Part shown: positions 39,166 through 53,564 of the stretch, in pieces | Layout: every line of letters begins with the position of its first letter | Numbering within the stretch: position 1 is the first letter of the stretch | DNA from: Gordius sp. MW1 | Lineage: Eukaryota; Nematomorpha; Gordioida; Gordea; Gordiidae | Reading direction: 5' to 3' | Assembly (NCBI GenBank): GCA_964036665.1 | Contig: OZ038529.1 | Span: 15,508,060 to 15,572,059 of the forward strand | Length of the DNA stretch: 64,000 bases | The notes under the pieces: model-generated | Told to the model about the DNA's origin: nothing | The model's input: only the letters and a program-made list of their open reading frames with translations | Database searches by the model: none | Program-made: the position numbers and the translations under genes

Positions 39166-42100
39166 AACCTCTTTGCGGAAGTGAATCGAGGATAATAGGA
39201 ATCTCAGATTGGCTTACTTTTATATATTTTTTACGCTCTTTCACATAGAATCGAAAAAAATAAATGTTTTTACCTCAAAATTTTTCACATATTTTTTTTT
39301 GAACCGTATTCATCCGATGAAAGTTGTCGTTTTCAGACGTGGTTTCTATGATCCCAAGTAAAAATTTATCAGAATCTGAAAACTATTACTTTGAAATCAT
39401 GATCGCATAATGCATTTTTGAAAAATTAAGCACTCACGTTGCGATACAACAAACTAATCGCAACAATAAAACGTTGCCTTTTGTCAAAATGATAGTTCTC
39501 GCAGCTTAAAACCTCTTTTCGGAAGTCAATCGAGGATAATAGGATTCTTAAATTGGCTTGCTTTTATATATTTTTTCATGCTCTTTAACATAGAATCGAA
39601 AAAAATAAATATTTTTACCTCAAGATTTTTCACATATTTTTCTTTGGACCGTATTCATCCGATGAAAGTTGTCGTTTTCAGACGTGGTTTCTATGATCCC
39701 AAGTAATAATTTATCAGAATCTGAAAATTATTACTTTGAAATCATGATCGCATAGAGCCATTTTGAAAAATTAAGCATCACGTTGCGATGCAACAAACTA
39801 ATCGCAACAATAAAACGTTGTCTTTTGTTAAAATGATAGTTCTCGCAGCTTAAAACCTCTTTGCGGAAGTGAATCGAGGATAATAGGAATCTCAGATTGG
39901 CTTACTTTTATATATTTTTTACGCTCTTTCACATAGAATCGAAAAAAATAAATGTTTTTACCTCAAAATTTTTCACATATTTTTTTTTGAACCGTATTCA
40001 TCCGATGAAAGTTGTCGTTTTCAGACGTGGTTTCTATGATCCCAAGTACAAATTTATCAGAATCTGAAAACTATTACTTTGAAATCATGATCGCATAATG
40101 CATTTTTGAAAAATTAAGCACTCACGTTGCGATACAACAAACTAATCGCAACAATAAAACGTTGTCTTTTGTCAAAATGATAGTTCTCGCAGCTTAAACC
40201 TCTTTTCGGATGTCAATCGAGGATAATAGGATTCTTAAATTGGCTTACTTTTATATATTTTTTCATGCTCTTTAACATAGAATCGAAAAAAATAAATATT
40301 TTTACCTCAAAATTTTTCACATATTTTTCTTTGGACCGTATTCATCCGATGAAAGTTGTCGTTTTCAGACGTGGTTTCTATGATCCCAAGTAATAATTTA
40401 TCAGAATCTGAAAACTATTACTTTGAAATCATGATCGCATAGAGCCATTTTGAAAAATTAAGCATCACGTTGCGATGCAACAAACTAATCGCAACAATAA
40501 AACGTTGTCTTCTGTCAAAATGATAGTTCTCGCAGCTTAAAACCTCTTTTCGGAAGTCAATCGAGGATAATAGGAGTCTCAAATTGGCTTACTTTTATAT
40601 ATTTTTTCATGCTGTTTCACATAGAATCGAAAAAAATAAATATTTTTACCTCATTTTTCACATATTTTTCTTTGAACCGTATTCATCCGATGAAAGTTGT
40701 CGTTTTCAGACGTGGTTTCTATGATCCCAAGTAAAAATTTATCAGAATCTAAAAACTATTACTTTGAAATCATAATCGCATAGAGCAGTTTTCAAAAATT
40801 AAGCACTCACGTTGCGATACAACAAACTAATCGCAACAATAAAACGTTGTCTTTTGTCAAAATGATAGTTCTCGCAGCTTAAAACCTCTTTTTGGAAGTC
40901 AATCGAGGATAATATTCTCAAATTTTTTCATGCTCTTTCACATAGAATTGAAAAAAATAAATATTTTTACCTCAAAATTTTTCACATATTTTTCTTTGAA
41001 CCGTATTCATCCGATGAAAGTTGTCGTTTTCAGACGTGGTTTCTATGATCCCAAGTAAAAAATTTTTAGAATCTAAAAACTATTACTTTGAAATCATAAT
41101 CGCATAGAGCAGTTTTCAAAAATTCAGCACTCACGTTGCGATACAACAAACTAATCGCAACAATAAAACGTTGTCTTTTGTCAAAATGATAGTTCTCGCA
41201 GCTTAAAACCTCTTTGCGGAAGTCAATCGAGGATAATAGGATTCTCAAATTGGCTTACTTTTATATATTTTTTTACGCTCTTTGACATAGAATCGAAAAA
41301 AATTAATAGTTTTACCTCAAAATTTTTCACATATTTTTCTTTGGACCGTATTCATCCGATGAAAGTTGTCGTTTTCAGACGTAATTTCTATGATCCCAAG
41401 TAATAATTTATCAGAATCTGAAAACTATTACTTTGAAATCATGATCGCATAGAGCCATTTTGAAAAATTAAGCATCACGTTGCGATGCAACAAACTAATC
41501 GCAACAATAAAACGTTGTCTTTTGTCAAAATGATAGTTCTCGCAGCTTAAAACCTCTTTGCGGAAGTGAATCGAGGATAATAGGTTTATCAAATTGGCTT
41601 ACTTTTATATATTTTTTTACGCTCTTTAACATAGAATCGAAAAAAATAAATATTTTTACCTCAAAATTTTTCACATATTTTTCTTTGGACCGTATTCATC
41701 CGATGAAAGTTGTCGTTTTCAGACGTGGTTTCTATGATCCCAAGTAATGATTTATCAGAATCAGAAAACTATTACTTTGAAATCATGATCGCATAGAGCC
41801 ATTTTGAAAAATTAAGCACTCACGTTGCGATGCAACAAACTAATCGCAACAATAAAACGTTGTCTTTTGTCAAAATGATAGTTCTCGCAGCTTAAAACCT
41901 CTTTTCGGAAGTCAATCGAGGATAATAGGATTCTCAAAATGGCTTACTTTTATATATTTGTTCATGCTCTTTCGCATACTATCGAAAAAAATAAATATTT
42001 TTACCTCAAAATTTTTCACATATTTTTCTTTGAACCGTATTCATCCGATGAAAGTTGTCGTTTTCAGACGTGGTTTCTATGATCCCAAGTTAAAATTTAT

Positions 42101-43919
42101 CAGAATCTCAAAACTATTACTTTGAAATCATAATCGCATAGAGCAGTTTTCAAAAATTCAACACTCACGTTGCGATACAAAAAACTCATCGCAACAATAA
42201 AACGTTGTCTTTTGTCAAAATGAATAGTTCTGGGAGCTTAAAACCTCTTTTCGGAAGTAAATCGAGGATAATAGGATTCTCAAATTGGCTTACTTTTATA
42301 TATTTTTTTACGCTCTTTCACATACTTTCGAAAAAAATAAATATTTTTACCTCAAAATTTTTCACATATTTTTCTTTGAACCGTATTCATCCGATGAAAG
42401 TTGTCGTTTTCAGACGTGGTTTCTATGATCCCAAGTAAAAATTTATCAGAATCTGAAAACTATTACTTTGAAATCATGATCGCATAGAGCCATTTTGAAA
42501 AATTAAGCATCACGTTGCGATGCAACAAACTAATCGCAACAATAAAACGTTGTCTTTTGTCAAAATGATAGTTCTCGCAGCTTAAAACCTCTTTTCGGAA
42601 GTCAATCGAGGATAATAGGATTCTCAAATTGGCTTACTTTTATATATTTTTTCATGCTGTTTCACATAGAATCGAAAAAAATAAATATTTTTACCTCATT
42701 TTTCACATATTTTTATTTGAACCGTATTCATCCGATGAAAGTTGTCGTTTTCAGACGTGGTTTCTATGATCTTAAGTAAAAATTTATCAGAATCTAAAAA
42801 GTATTACTTTGAAATCATAATCGCATAGAGCAGTTTTCAAAAATTAAGCACTCACGTTGCGATACAACAAACTAATCGCAACAATAAAACGTTGTCTTTT
42901 GTCAAAATGATAGTTCTCGCAGCTTAAAACCTCTTTTCGGAAGTCAATCGAGGATAATAGGATTCTCAAATTTTTTCATGATCTTTCACATAGAATTGAA
43001 AAAAATAAATATTTTTACCTCAAAATTTTTCACATATTTTTCTTTGAACCGTATTCATCCGATGAAAGTTGTCGTTTTCAGACGTGGTTTTGATGATAAA
43101 AAGTAAAAATTTATCAGAATCTGAAAACTATTACTTTGAAATCATGATCGCATAGAGCCATTTTCAAAAAGTAAGCATCACGTTGCGATACAACAAACTA
43201 ATCGCAACAATAAAACGTTGTCTTTTGTCAAAATGATAGTTCTCGCAGCTTAAAACCTCTTTTCGGAAGTCAATCGAGGATAATAGGATTCTCAAATTGG
43301 CTTACTTTTATATATTTTTTCATGCTGTTTCACATAGAATCGAAAAAAATAAATATTTTTACCTCATTTTTCACATATTTTGATTTGAACCGTATACATC
43401 CGATGAAAGTTGTCGTTTTCAGACGTGGTTTCTATGATCTTAAGTAAAAATTTATCAGAATCTAAAAACTATTACTTTGAAATCATAATCGCATAGAGCA
43501 GTTTTCAAAAATTCAGCACTCACGTTGCGATACAACTAACTAATCGCAACAATAAAATGTTGTCTTTTGTCAAAATGATAGTTCTCGCAGCCTAAAACCT
43601 CTTTGCGGAAGTCAATCGAGGATAATAGGATTCTCAAATAGGCTTACTTTTATATATTTTTTTATGCTCTTTCACATAGAATCGAAAAAAATAAATATTT
43701 TTACATCAAAATTTTTCACATATTTTTCTTTGGACCGTATTCATCCGATGAAAGTTGTCGTTTTCAGACGTGGTTTCTATGATCCCAAGTAATAATTTAT
43801 CAGAATCTGAAAATTATTACTTTGAAATCATGATCGCATAGAGCCATTTTGAAAAATTAAGCATCACGTTGCGATGCAACAAACTAATCGCAACAATAAA
43901 ACGTTGTCTTTTGTCAAAA
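39166..43919 (+). repeat. Mixed satellite monomers, central array
   Basis: About 14 monomers. Types carrying a seven-T CATATTTTTTTTTG stretch with AAATGTTTTTACC alternate with GGATTCTTAAATTGG monomers (39140-40530). The two-monomer deletion cassette follows at about 40520-41180. A further segment then matches the 51.1-53.5 kb region at offsets of 10614 bp (for example CTTTGACATAG near 41280 and 51894) and 10951 bp (for example CTCAAAATGGC near 41935 and 52886). The cassette appears again at about 42560-43240. Nothing other than satellite is present. Confidence 0.85.
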
Positions 43920-45315
43920 TGATAGTTCTCGCAGCTTAAAACCTCTTTGCTGAAGTGAATCGAGGATAAGAGGATTCTCAAATTGGCTTACTTTTATATA
44001 TTTGTTCATGCTCTTTCGCATACTATCGAAAAAAATAAATATTTTTACCTCAAAATTTTTCACATATTTTTCTTTGAACCGTATTCATCCGATGAAAGTT
44101 GTCGTTTTCAGACGTGGTTTCTATGATCCCAAGTTAAAATTTATCAGAATCTCAAAACTATTACTTTGAAATCATAATCGCATAGAGCAGTTTTCAAAAA
44201 TTCAACACTCACGTTGCGATACAACAAACTCATCGCAACAATAAAACGTTGTCTTTTGTCAAAATGAATAGTTCTGGGAGCTTAAAACCTCTTTTCGGAA
44301 GTAAATCGAGGATAATAGGATTCTCAAATTGGCTTACTTTTATATATTTTTTTACGCTCTTTCACATACTATCGAAAAAAATAAATATTTTTACCTCAAA
44401 ATTTTTCACATATTTTTCTTTGTACCGTATTCATCCGATGAAAGTTGTCGTTTTCAGACGTGGTTTCGATGATAAAAAGTAAAAATTTATCAGAATCTGA
44501 AAACTATTACTTTGAAATCATGATCGCATAGAGCCATTTTCAAAAAGTAAGCATCACGTTGCGATACAACAAACTAATCGCAACAATAAAACGTTTTCTT
44601 TTGTCAAAATGATAGTTCTCGCAGCTTAAAACCTCTTTTCGGAAGTCAATCGAGGATAATATGATTCTCAAATTGGCTTACTTTTATATTTTTTCATGCT
44701 CTTTCACATACAATCGAAAAAAATAAATATTTTTACCTCAAAATTTTTCACATATTTTTCTTTCAACCGTATGCATCCGATGAAAGTTGTCGTTTTCAGA
44801 CGTGGTTTCGATGATAAAAAGTAAAAATTTATCAGAATCAGAAAACTATTACTATGAAATCATGATCGCATAGTGCATTTTTGAAAAATTAAGCACTCAC
44901 GTTGCGATACAACAAACAAATCGCAAAAATAAAACGTTGTCTTTTGTCAAAATGATAGTTCTCGCAGCTTAAAACCTCTTTTCGGAAGTCAATCGAGGAT
45001 AATAGGATTCTCAAATTGGCTTACTTTTATATATTTTTTCATGCTCTTTCACACAAAATCGAAAAAAATAAATATTTTTACCTCAAAATTTTTCACATAT
45101 TTTTCTTCGGACCGTATTCATATAATGAAAGTTGTCGTTTTCAGACGTGGTATCTTTGATCCCAAGTAATAATTTATCAGACTGAAAACTATTACTTTGA
45201 AATCATGATCGCATAATGCATTTTTGAAAAATTAAGCACTCACGTTGCGATACAACAAACTAATCGCAACAATAAAACGTTGTCTTTTGTCAAAATGATA
45301 GTTCTCGCAGCTTAA
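43920..45315 (+). repeat. Shared HOR segment, copy 2 (6150 bp spacing)
   Basis: Repeats 37770-39165 at an exact 6150 bp offset with a small number of substitutions. The match ends where the following monomers change from GGAAGTGAATCG (copy 1) to GGAAGTAAATCG (copy 2). Confidence 0.83.
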
Positions 45316-46244
45316 AACCTCTTTTCGGAAGTAAATCGAGGATAATAGGATTCTCAAATTGGCTTACTTTTATATATTTTTTTACGCTCTTTCACATACT
45401 ATCGAAAAAAATAAATATTTTTACCTCAAAATTTTTCACATATTTTTCTTTGAACCGTATTCATCCGATGAAAGTTGTAGTTTTCAGACGTGGTTTCTAT
45501 GATCCCAAGTGAAAATTTATCAGAATCTGAAAACTATTACTTTGAAATCATGATCGCATAGAGCCATTTTGAAAAATTAAGCATCACGTTGCGATGCAAC
45601 AAACTAATCGCTACAATAAAACGTTGTCTTTTGTCAAAATGATAGTTCTCGCAGCTTAAAACCTCTTTTCGGAAGTCAATCGAGGATAATAGGATTCTCA
45701 AATTGGCTTACTTTTATATATTTTTTCATGCTCTTTCACATACTATCGAAAAAAATAAATATTTTTACCTCAAAATTTTTCACATATTTTTCGTTGAATC
45801 GTATTCATCCGATGAAAGTTGTCGTTTTCAGACGTGGTTTCTATGATCCCAAGTAAAAATTTATCAGAATCTGAAAACTATTACTTTGAAATCATGATCG
45901 CATATTTTCAAAAATTAAGCATCACGTTGCGATACAACAAACTAATCGCAACAATAAAACGTAGTCTTTTGTCAAAATGTTAGTTCTCGCAGCTTAAAAC
46001 CTCTTTGCGGAAGTCAATAGAGGATAATAGGATTCTCAAATTGGCTTACTTTTATATATTTTTTTACGCTCTTTCACATAGAATCGAAAAAAAAATATTT
46101 TTACCTCAAAATTTTTCACATATTTTTCTTTGGACCGTATGCATCCGATGAAAGTTGTCGTTTTCAGACGTGGTTTCTATGATCCCAAGTAAAAATTTAT
46201 CAGAATCAGAAAACTATTACTTTGAAATCATGATCGCATAATTC

Positions 46245-48604
46245 GTTTTTGAAAAATTAAGCACTCACGTTGCGATACAACAAACTAATCGCAACAATAA
46301 AACGTTGTCTTTTGTCAAAATGTTAGATCTCGCAGCTTAAAACCTCTTTGCGGAAGTCAATCGAGGATAATAGGATTCTCAAATTGGCTTACTCTTATAT
46401 ATTTTTTTACGCTCTTTCACATAGAATCGAAAAAAATAAATATTTTTACCTCAAAATTTTTCACATATTTTTCTTTCAACCGTATGCATCCGATGAAAGT
46501 TGTCGTTTTCAGACGTGGTTTCTATGATCCCGTAATAATTTATCAGAATCTGAAAACTATTACTTTGAAATCATGATCGCATAGAGCCATTTTGAAAAAT
46601 TAAGCACTCACGTTGCGATACAACAAACTAATCGCAACAATAAAACGTTGTCTTTTGTCAAAATGATAGTTCTCGCAGCTTAAAACCTCTTTGCGGAAGT
46701 GAATCGAGGATAATAGGATTCTCAGATTGGCTTACTTTTATATATTTTTTTACGCTCTTTCACATAGAATCGAAAAAAATAAATATTTTTACCTCAAAAT
46801 TTTTCACATATTTTTCTTTGGACCGTATTCATCCGATGAATGTTTTCGTTTTCAGACGTGGTTTCTATGATCCCAAGTAAAAATTTATCAGAATCTAAAA
46901 ACTATTACTTTAAAATCATAATCGCATAGAGCAGTTTTCAAAAATTAAGCACTCACGTTGCGATACAACAAACTAATCGCAACAATAAAACGTTGTCTTT
47001 TGTCAAAATGAATATTTCTGGCAGCTTAAAACCTCTTTTCGGAAGTAAATCGAGGATAATAGGATTCTCAAACTGGCTTACTTTTATATATTTTTTTACG
47101 CTCTTTCACATAGAATAGAAAAAAATAAATATTTTTATCTCAAAATTTTTCACATATTTTCTTTGAACCGTATTCATCCGATGAAAGTTGTCGTTTTCAG
47201 ACGTGGTTTCTATGATCCCAAGTAAAAATTTATCAGAATCTAAAAACTATTACTTTGAAATCATGATCGCATAGAGCCATTTTGAAAAATTAAGCATCAC
47301 GTTGCGAAGCAACAAACTAATCGCAACAATAAAACGTTGTCTTTTGTTAAAATGATAGTTCTCGCAGCTTAAAACCTCTTTGCGGAAGTGAATCGAGGAT
47401 AATAGGAATCTCAGATTGGCTTACTTTTATATATTTTTTACGCTCTTTCACATAGAATCGAAAAAAATAAATGTTTTTACCTCAAAATTTTTCACATATT
47501 TTTTTTTGAACCGTATTCATCCGATGAAAGTTTTCGTTTTCAGACGTGGTTTCTATGATCCCAAGTAAAAATTTATCAGAATCTAAAAACTATTACTTTG
47601 AAATCATGATCGCATAGAGCCATTTTGAAAAATTAAGCATCACGTTGCGATGCAACAAACTAATCGCAACAATAAAACGTTGTCTTTTGTTAAAATGATA
47701 GTTCTCGCAGCTTAAAACCTCTTTGCGGAAGTGAATCGAGGATAATAGGAATCTCAGATTGGCTTACTTTTATATATTTTTTACGCTCTTTCACATAGAA
47801 TCGAAAAAAATAAATGTTTTTACCTCAAAATTTTTCACATATTTTTTTTTGAACCGTATTCATCCGATGAAAGTTGTCGTTTTCAGACGTGGTTTCTATG
47901 ATTATAAGTAAAAATTTATCAGAATCTGAAAACTACTACTTTGAAATCATGATCGCATAATGCATTTTTGAAAAATTAAGCACTCACGTTGCGATACAAC
48001 AAACTAATCGCAACAATAAAACGTTGTCTTTTGTCAAATTGATAGTTCTCGCAGCTTAAAACCTCTTTTCGGAAGTCAATCGAGGATAATAGGATTCTTA
48101 AATTGGCTTACTTTTATATATTTTTTCATGCTCTTTAACATAGAATCGAAAAAAATAAATATTTTTCCCTCAAAATTTTTCACATATTTTTCTTTGGACC
48201 GTATTCATCCGATGAAAGTTGTCGTTTTCAGACGTGGTTTCTATGATCCCAAGTAATAATTTATCAGAATCTGAAAACTATTACTTTGAAATCATGATCG
48301 CATAGAGCCATTTTGAAAAATTAAGCATCACGTTGCGATGCAACAAACTAATCGCAACAATAAAACGTTGTCTTTTGTTAAAATGATAGTTCTCGCAGCT
48401 TAAAACCTCTTTGCGGAAGTGAATCGAGGATAATAGGAATCTCAGATTGGCTTACTTTTATATATTTTTTACGCTCTTTCACATAGAATCGAAAAAAATA
48501 AATGTTTTTACCTCAAAATTTTTCACATATTTTTTTTTGAACCGTATTCATCCGATGAAAGTTGTCGTTTTCAGACGTGGTTTCTATGATCCCAAGTAAA
48601 AATT
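46245..48604 (+). repeat. Long-range duplicated block, copy 1 (15.4 kb spacing)
   Basis: About seven monomers that recur at 61641-64000, offset 15396 bp, on the other side of the inserted element. Shared rare markers are GCATAATTCGTTTTTG, ATGTTAGATCTCGC, a loss of AAG in GATCCCGTAATAATT, GATGAATGTTTTCG, CATAGAATAGAAAAAA and GATTATAAGTAAAA. The second copy runs to the window edge, so the true length is not known. Confidence 0.87.
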
Positions 48605-49412
48605 TATCAGAATCTGAAAACTATTACTTTGAAATCATGATCGCATAATGCATTTTTGAAAAATTAAGCACTCACGTTGCGATACAACAAACTAATCGCA
48701 ACAATAAAACGTTGTCTTTTGTCAAAATGATAGTTCTCGCAGCTTAAAACCTCTTTTCGGAAGTCAATCGAGGATAATAGGATTCTTAAATTGGCTTACT
48801 TTTATATATTTTTTTATGCTCTTTAACATAGAATCGAAAAAAATAAATATTTTTACCTTAAAATTTTTCACATATTTTTCTTTGGACCGTATTCATCCGA
48901 TGAAAGTTGTCGTTTTCAGACGTGGTTTCTATGATCCCAAGTAATAATTTATCAGAATCTGAAAACTATTACTTTGAAATCATGATCGCATAGAGCCATT
49001 TTGAAAAATTAAGCATCACGTTGCGATGCAACAAACTAATCGCAACAACAAAACGTTGTCTTTTGTCAAAATGATAGTTCTCGCAGCTTAAAACCTCTTT
49101 TCGGAAGTCAATCGAGGATAATAGGATTCTCAAATTGGCTTACTTTTATATATTTTTTCATGTTGTTTCACATAGAATCGAAAAAAATAAATATTTTTAC
49201 CTCATTTTTCACATATTTTTCTTTGAACCGTATTCATCGGATGAAAGTTGTCGTTTTCAGACGTGGTTTCTATGATCCCAAGTAAAAATTTATCAGAATC
49301 TAAAAACTATTACTTTGAAATCATGATCGCATAGAGCCATTTTGAAAAATTAAGCATCACGTTGCGATGCAACAAACTAATCGCAACAATAAAACGTTGT
49401 CTTTTGTTAAAA
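47353..49412 (+). repeat. 6-mer HOR, tandem copy 1 (2060 bp)
   Basis: Six monomers repeated in tandem from 49413. They share GATTATAAGTAAAA (47901 and 49961), GTCAAATTGATAG, TTTTTCCCTCAAAA, GCAACAACAAAACG and CATGTTGTTTCAC. Types with AAATGTTTTTACC recur within the unit. Confidence 0.87.
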
Positions 49413-51473
49413 TGATAGTTCTCGCAGCTTAAAACCTCTTTGCGGAAGTGAATCGAGGATAATAGGAATCTCAGATTGGCTTACTTTTATATATTTTTTA
49501 CGCTCTTTCACATAGAATCGAAAAAAATAAATGTTTTTACCTCAAAATTTTTCACATATTTTTTTTTGAACCGTATTCATCCGATGAAAGTTGTCGTTTT
49601 CAGACGTGGTTTCTATGATCCCAAGTAAAAATTTATCAGAATCTAAAAACTATTACTTTGAAATCATGATCGCATAGAGCCATTTTGAAAAATTAAGCAT
49701 CACGTTGCGATGCAACAAACTAATCGCAACAATAAAACGTTGTCTTTTGTTAAAATGATAGTTCTCGCAGCTTAAAACCTCTTTGCGGAAGTGAATCGAG
49801 GATAATAGGAATCTCAGATTGGCTTACTTTTATATATTTTTTACGCTCTTTCACATAGAATCGAAAAAAATAAATGTTTTTACCTCAAAATTTTTCACAT
49901 ATTTTTTTTTGAACCGTATTCATCCGATGAAAGTTGTCGTTTTCAGACGTGGTTTCTATGATTATAAGTAAAAATTTATCAGAATCTGAAAACTACTACT
50001 TTGAAATCATGATCGCATAATGCATTTTTGAAAAATTAAGCACTCACGTTGCGATACAACAAACTAATCGCAACAATAAAACGTTGTCTTTTGTCAAATT
50101 GATAGTTCTCGCAGCTTAAAACCTCTTTTCGGAAGTCAATCGAGGATAATAGGATTCTTAAATTGGCTTACTTTTATATATTTTTTCATGCTCTTTAACA
50201 TAGAATCGAAAAAAATAAATATTTTTCCCTCAAAATTTTTCACATATTTTTCTTTGGACCGTATTCATCCGATGAAAGTTGTCGTTTTCAGACGTGGTTT
50301 CTATGATCCCAAGTAATAATTTATCAGAATCTGAAAACTATTACTTTGAAATCATGATCGCATAGAGCCATTTTGAAAAATTAAGCATCACGTTGCGATG
50401 CAACAAACTAATCGCAACAATAAAACGTTGTCTTTTGTTAAAATGATAGTTCTCGCAGCTTAAAACCTCTTTGCGGAAGTGAATCGAGGATAATAGGAAT
50501 CTCAGATTGGCTTACTTTTATATATTTTTTACGCTCTTTCACATAGAATCGAAAAAAATAAATGTTTTTACCTCAAAATTTTTCACATATTTTTTTTTGA
50601 ACCGTATTCATCCGATGAAAGTTGTCGTTTTCAGACGTGGTTTCTATGATCCCAAGTAAAAATTTATCAGAATCTGAAAACTATTACTTTGAAATCATGA
50701 TCGCATAATGCATTTTTGAAAAATTAAGCACTCACGTTGCGATACAACAAACTAATCGCAACAATAAAACGTTGTCTTTTGTCAAAATGATAGTTCTCGC
50801 AGCTTAAAACCTCTTTTCGGAAGTCAATCGAGGATAATAGGATTCTTAAATTGGCTTACTTTTATATATTTTTTTATGCTCTTTAACATAGAATCGAAAA
50901 AAATAAATATTTTTACCTTAAAATTTTTCACATATTTTTCTTTGGACCGTATTCATCCGATGAAAGTTGTCGTTTTCAGACGTGGTTTCTATGATCCCAA
51001 GTAATAATTTATCAGAATCTGAAAACTATTACTTTGAAATCATGATCGCATAGAGCCATTTTGAAAAATTAAGCATCACGTTGCGATGCAACAAACTAAT
51101 CGCAACAACAAAACGTTGTCTTTTGTCAAAATGATAGTTCTCGCAGCTTAAAACCTCTTTTCGGAAGTCAATCGAGGATAATAGGATTCTCAAATTGGCT
51201 TACTTTTATATATTTTTTCATGTTGTTTCACATAGAATCGAAAAAAATAAATATTTTTACCTCATTTTTCACATATTTTTCTTTGAACCGTATTCATCGG
51301 ATGAAAGTTGTCGTTTTCAGACGTGGTTTCTATGATCCCAAGTAAAAATTTATCAGAATCTAAAAACTATTAGTTTGAAATCATAATCGCATAGAGCAGT
51401 TTTCAAAAATTAAGCACTCACGTTGCGATACAACAAACTAATCGCAACAATAAAACGTTGTCTTTTGTCAAAA
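49413..51473 (+). repeat. 6-mer HOR, tandem copy 2
   Basis: This second copy is nearly identical to 47353-49412. The last monomer differs toward its end (CTATTAGTTTG, GCATAGAGCAG near 51367-51397). There the copy joins the series also found at 40.8 kb, which marks the junction of the duplication. Confidence 0.85.
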
Positions 51474-53516
51474 TGATAGTTCTCGCAGCTTAAAACCTCT
51501 TTTTGGAAGTCAATCGAGGATAATAGGATTCTCAAATTTTTTCATGCTCTTTCACATAGAATTGAAAAAAATAAATATTTTTACCTCAAAATTTTTCACA
51601 TATTTTTCTTTGAACCGTATTCATCCGATGAAAGTTGTCGTTTTCAGACGTGGTTTCTATGATCCCAAGTAAAAATTTTTTAGAATCTAAAAACTATTAC
51701 TTTGAAATCATAATCGCATAGAGCAGTTTTCAAAAATTCAGCACTCACGTTGCGATACAACAAACTAATCGCAACAATAAAACGTTGTCTTTTGTCAAAA
51801 TGATAGTTCTCGCAGCTTAAAACCTCTTTGCGGAAGTCAATCGAGGATAATAGGATTCTCAAATTGGCTTACTTTTATATATTTTTTTACGCTCTTTGAC
51901 ATAGAATCGAAAAAAATTAATAGTTTTACCTCAAAATTTTTCACATATTTTTCTTTGGACCGTATTCATCCGATGAAAGTTGTCGTTTTCAGACGTGGTT
52001 TCTATGATCCCAAGTAATAATTTATCAGAATCTGAAAACTATTACTTTGAAATCATGATCGCATAGAGCCATATTAAGCACTCACGTTGCGATACAACAA
52101 ACTAATCGCAACAATAAAACGTTGTCTTTTGTCAAAATGATAGTTCTCGCAGCTTAAAACCTCTTTGCGGAAGTGAATCGAGGATAATAGGATTTTCAAA
52201 TTGGCTTACTTTTATATATTTTTTTACGCTCTTTCACATAGAATCGAAAAAAATAAATATTTTTACCTCAAAATTTTTCACATATTTTTCTTTCAACCGT
52301 ATGCATCCGATGAAAGTTCTCGTTTTCAGACGTGGTTTCTATGATCCCAAGTAATAATTTATCAGAATCTGAAACCTATTACTTTGAAATCATGATCGCA
52401 TAGAGCCATTTTGAAAAATTAAGCATCACGTTGCGATGCAACAAACTAATCGCAACAATAAAACGTTGTCTTTTGTCAAAATGATAGTTCTCGCAGCTTA
52501 AAACCTCTTTGCGGAAGTGAATCGAGGATAATAGGATTTTCAAATTGGCTTACTTTTATATATTTTTTTACGCTCTTTCACATAGAATCGAAAAAAATAA
52601 ATATTTTTACCTCAAAATTTTTCACATATTTTTCTTTGGACCGTATTCATCCGATGAAAGTTGTCGTTTTCAGACGTGGTTTCTATGATCCCAAGTAATG
52701 ATTTATCAGAATCTGAAAACTATTTCTTTGAAATCATGATCGCATAGAGCCATTTTGAAAAATTAAGCACTCACGTTGCGATGCAACAAACTAATCGCAA
52801 CAATAAAACGTTGTCTTTTGTCAAAATGTTAGTTCTCGCAGCTTAAAACCTCTTTTCGGAAGTCAATCGAGGATAATAGGATTCTCAAAATGGCTTACTT
52901 TTATATATTTGTTCATGCTCTTTCGCATACTATCGAAAAAAATAAATATTTTTACCTCAAAATTTTTCACATATTTTTCTTTGAACCGTATTCATCCGAT
53001 GAAAGTTGTCGTTTTCAGACGTGGTTTCTATGATCCCAAGTTAAAATTTATCAGAATCTCAAAACTATTACTTTGAAATCATAATCGCATAGAGCAGTTT
53101 TCAAAAATTCAACACTCACGTTGCGATACAACAAACTCATCGCAACAATAAAACGTTGTCTTTTGTCAAAATGAATAGTTCTGGGAGCTTAAAACCTCTT
53201 TTCGGAAGTAAATCGAGGATAATAGGATTCTCAAATTGGCTTACTTTTATATATTTTTTTACGCTCTTTCACATACTTTCGAAAAAAATAAATATTTTTA
53301 CCTCAAAATTTTTCACATATTTTTCTTTGAACCGTATTCATCCGATGAAAGTTGTCGTTTTGAGACGTGGTTTCTATGATCCCAAGTAAAAATTTATCAG
53401 AATCTGAAAACTATTCCTTTGAAATCATGATCGCATAGAGCCATTTTGAAAAATTAAGCATCACGTTGCGATGCAACAAACTAATCGCAACAATAAAACG
53501 TTGTCTTTTGTCAAAA
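51474..53516 (+). repeat. Satellite monomers leading to the inserted element
   Basis: Six monomers related to 40860-42540. One is shortened by 18 bp near 51533 and another by about 10 bp near 52073 (GAGCCATATTAAGC). One extra monomer, relative to the 41.5 kb region, lies at about 52140-52480 and accounts for the change of offset from 10614 to 10951 bp. Confidence 0.82.
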
Positions 53517-53564
53517 TGATAGTTCTCGCAGCTTAAAACCTCTTTTCGGAAGTCAATCGAGGAT

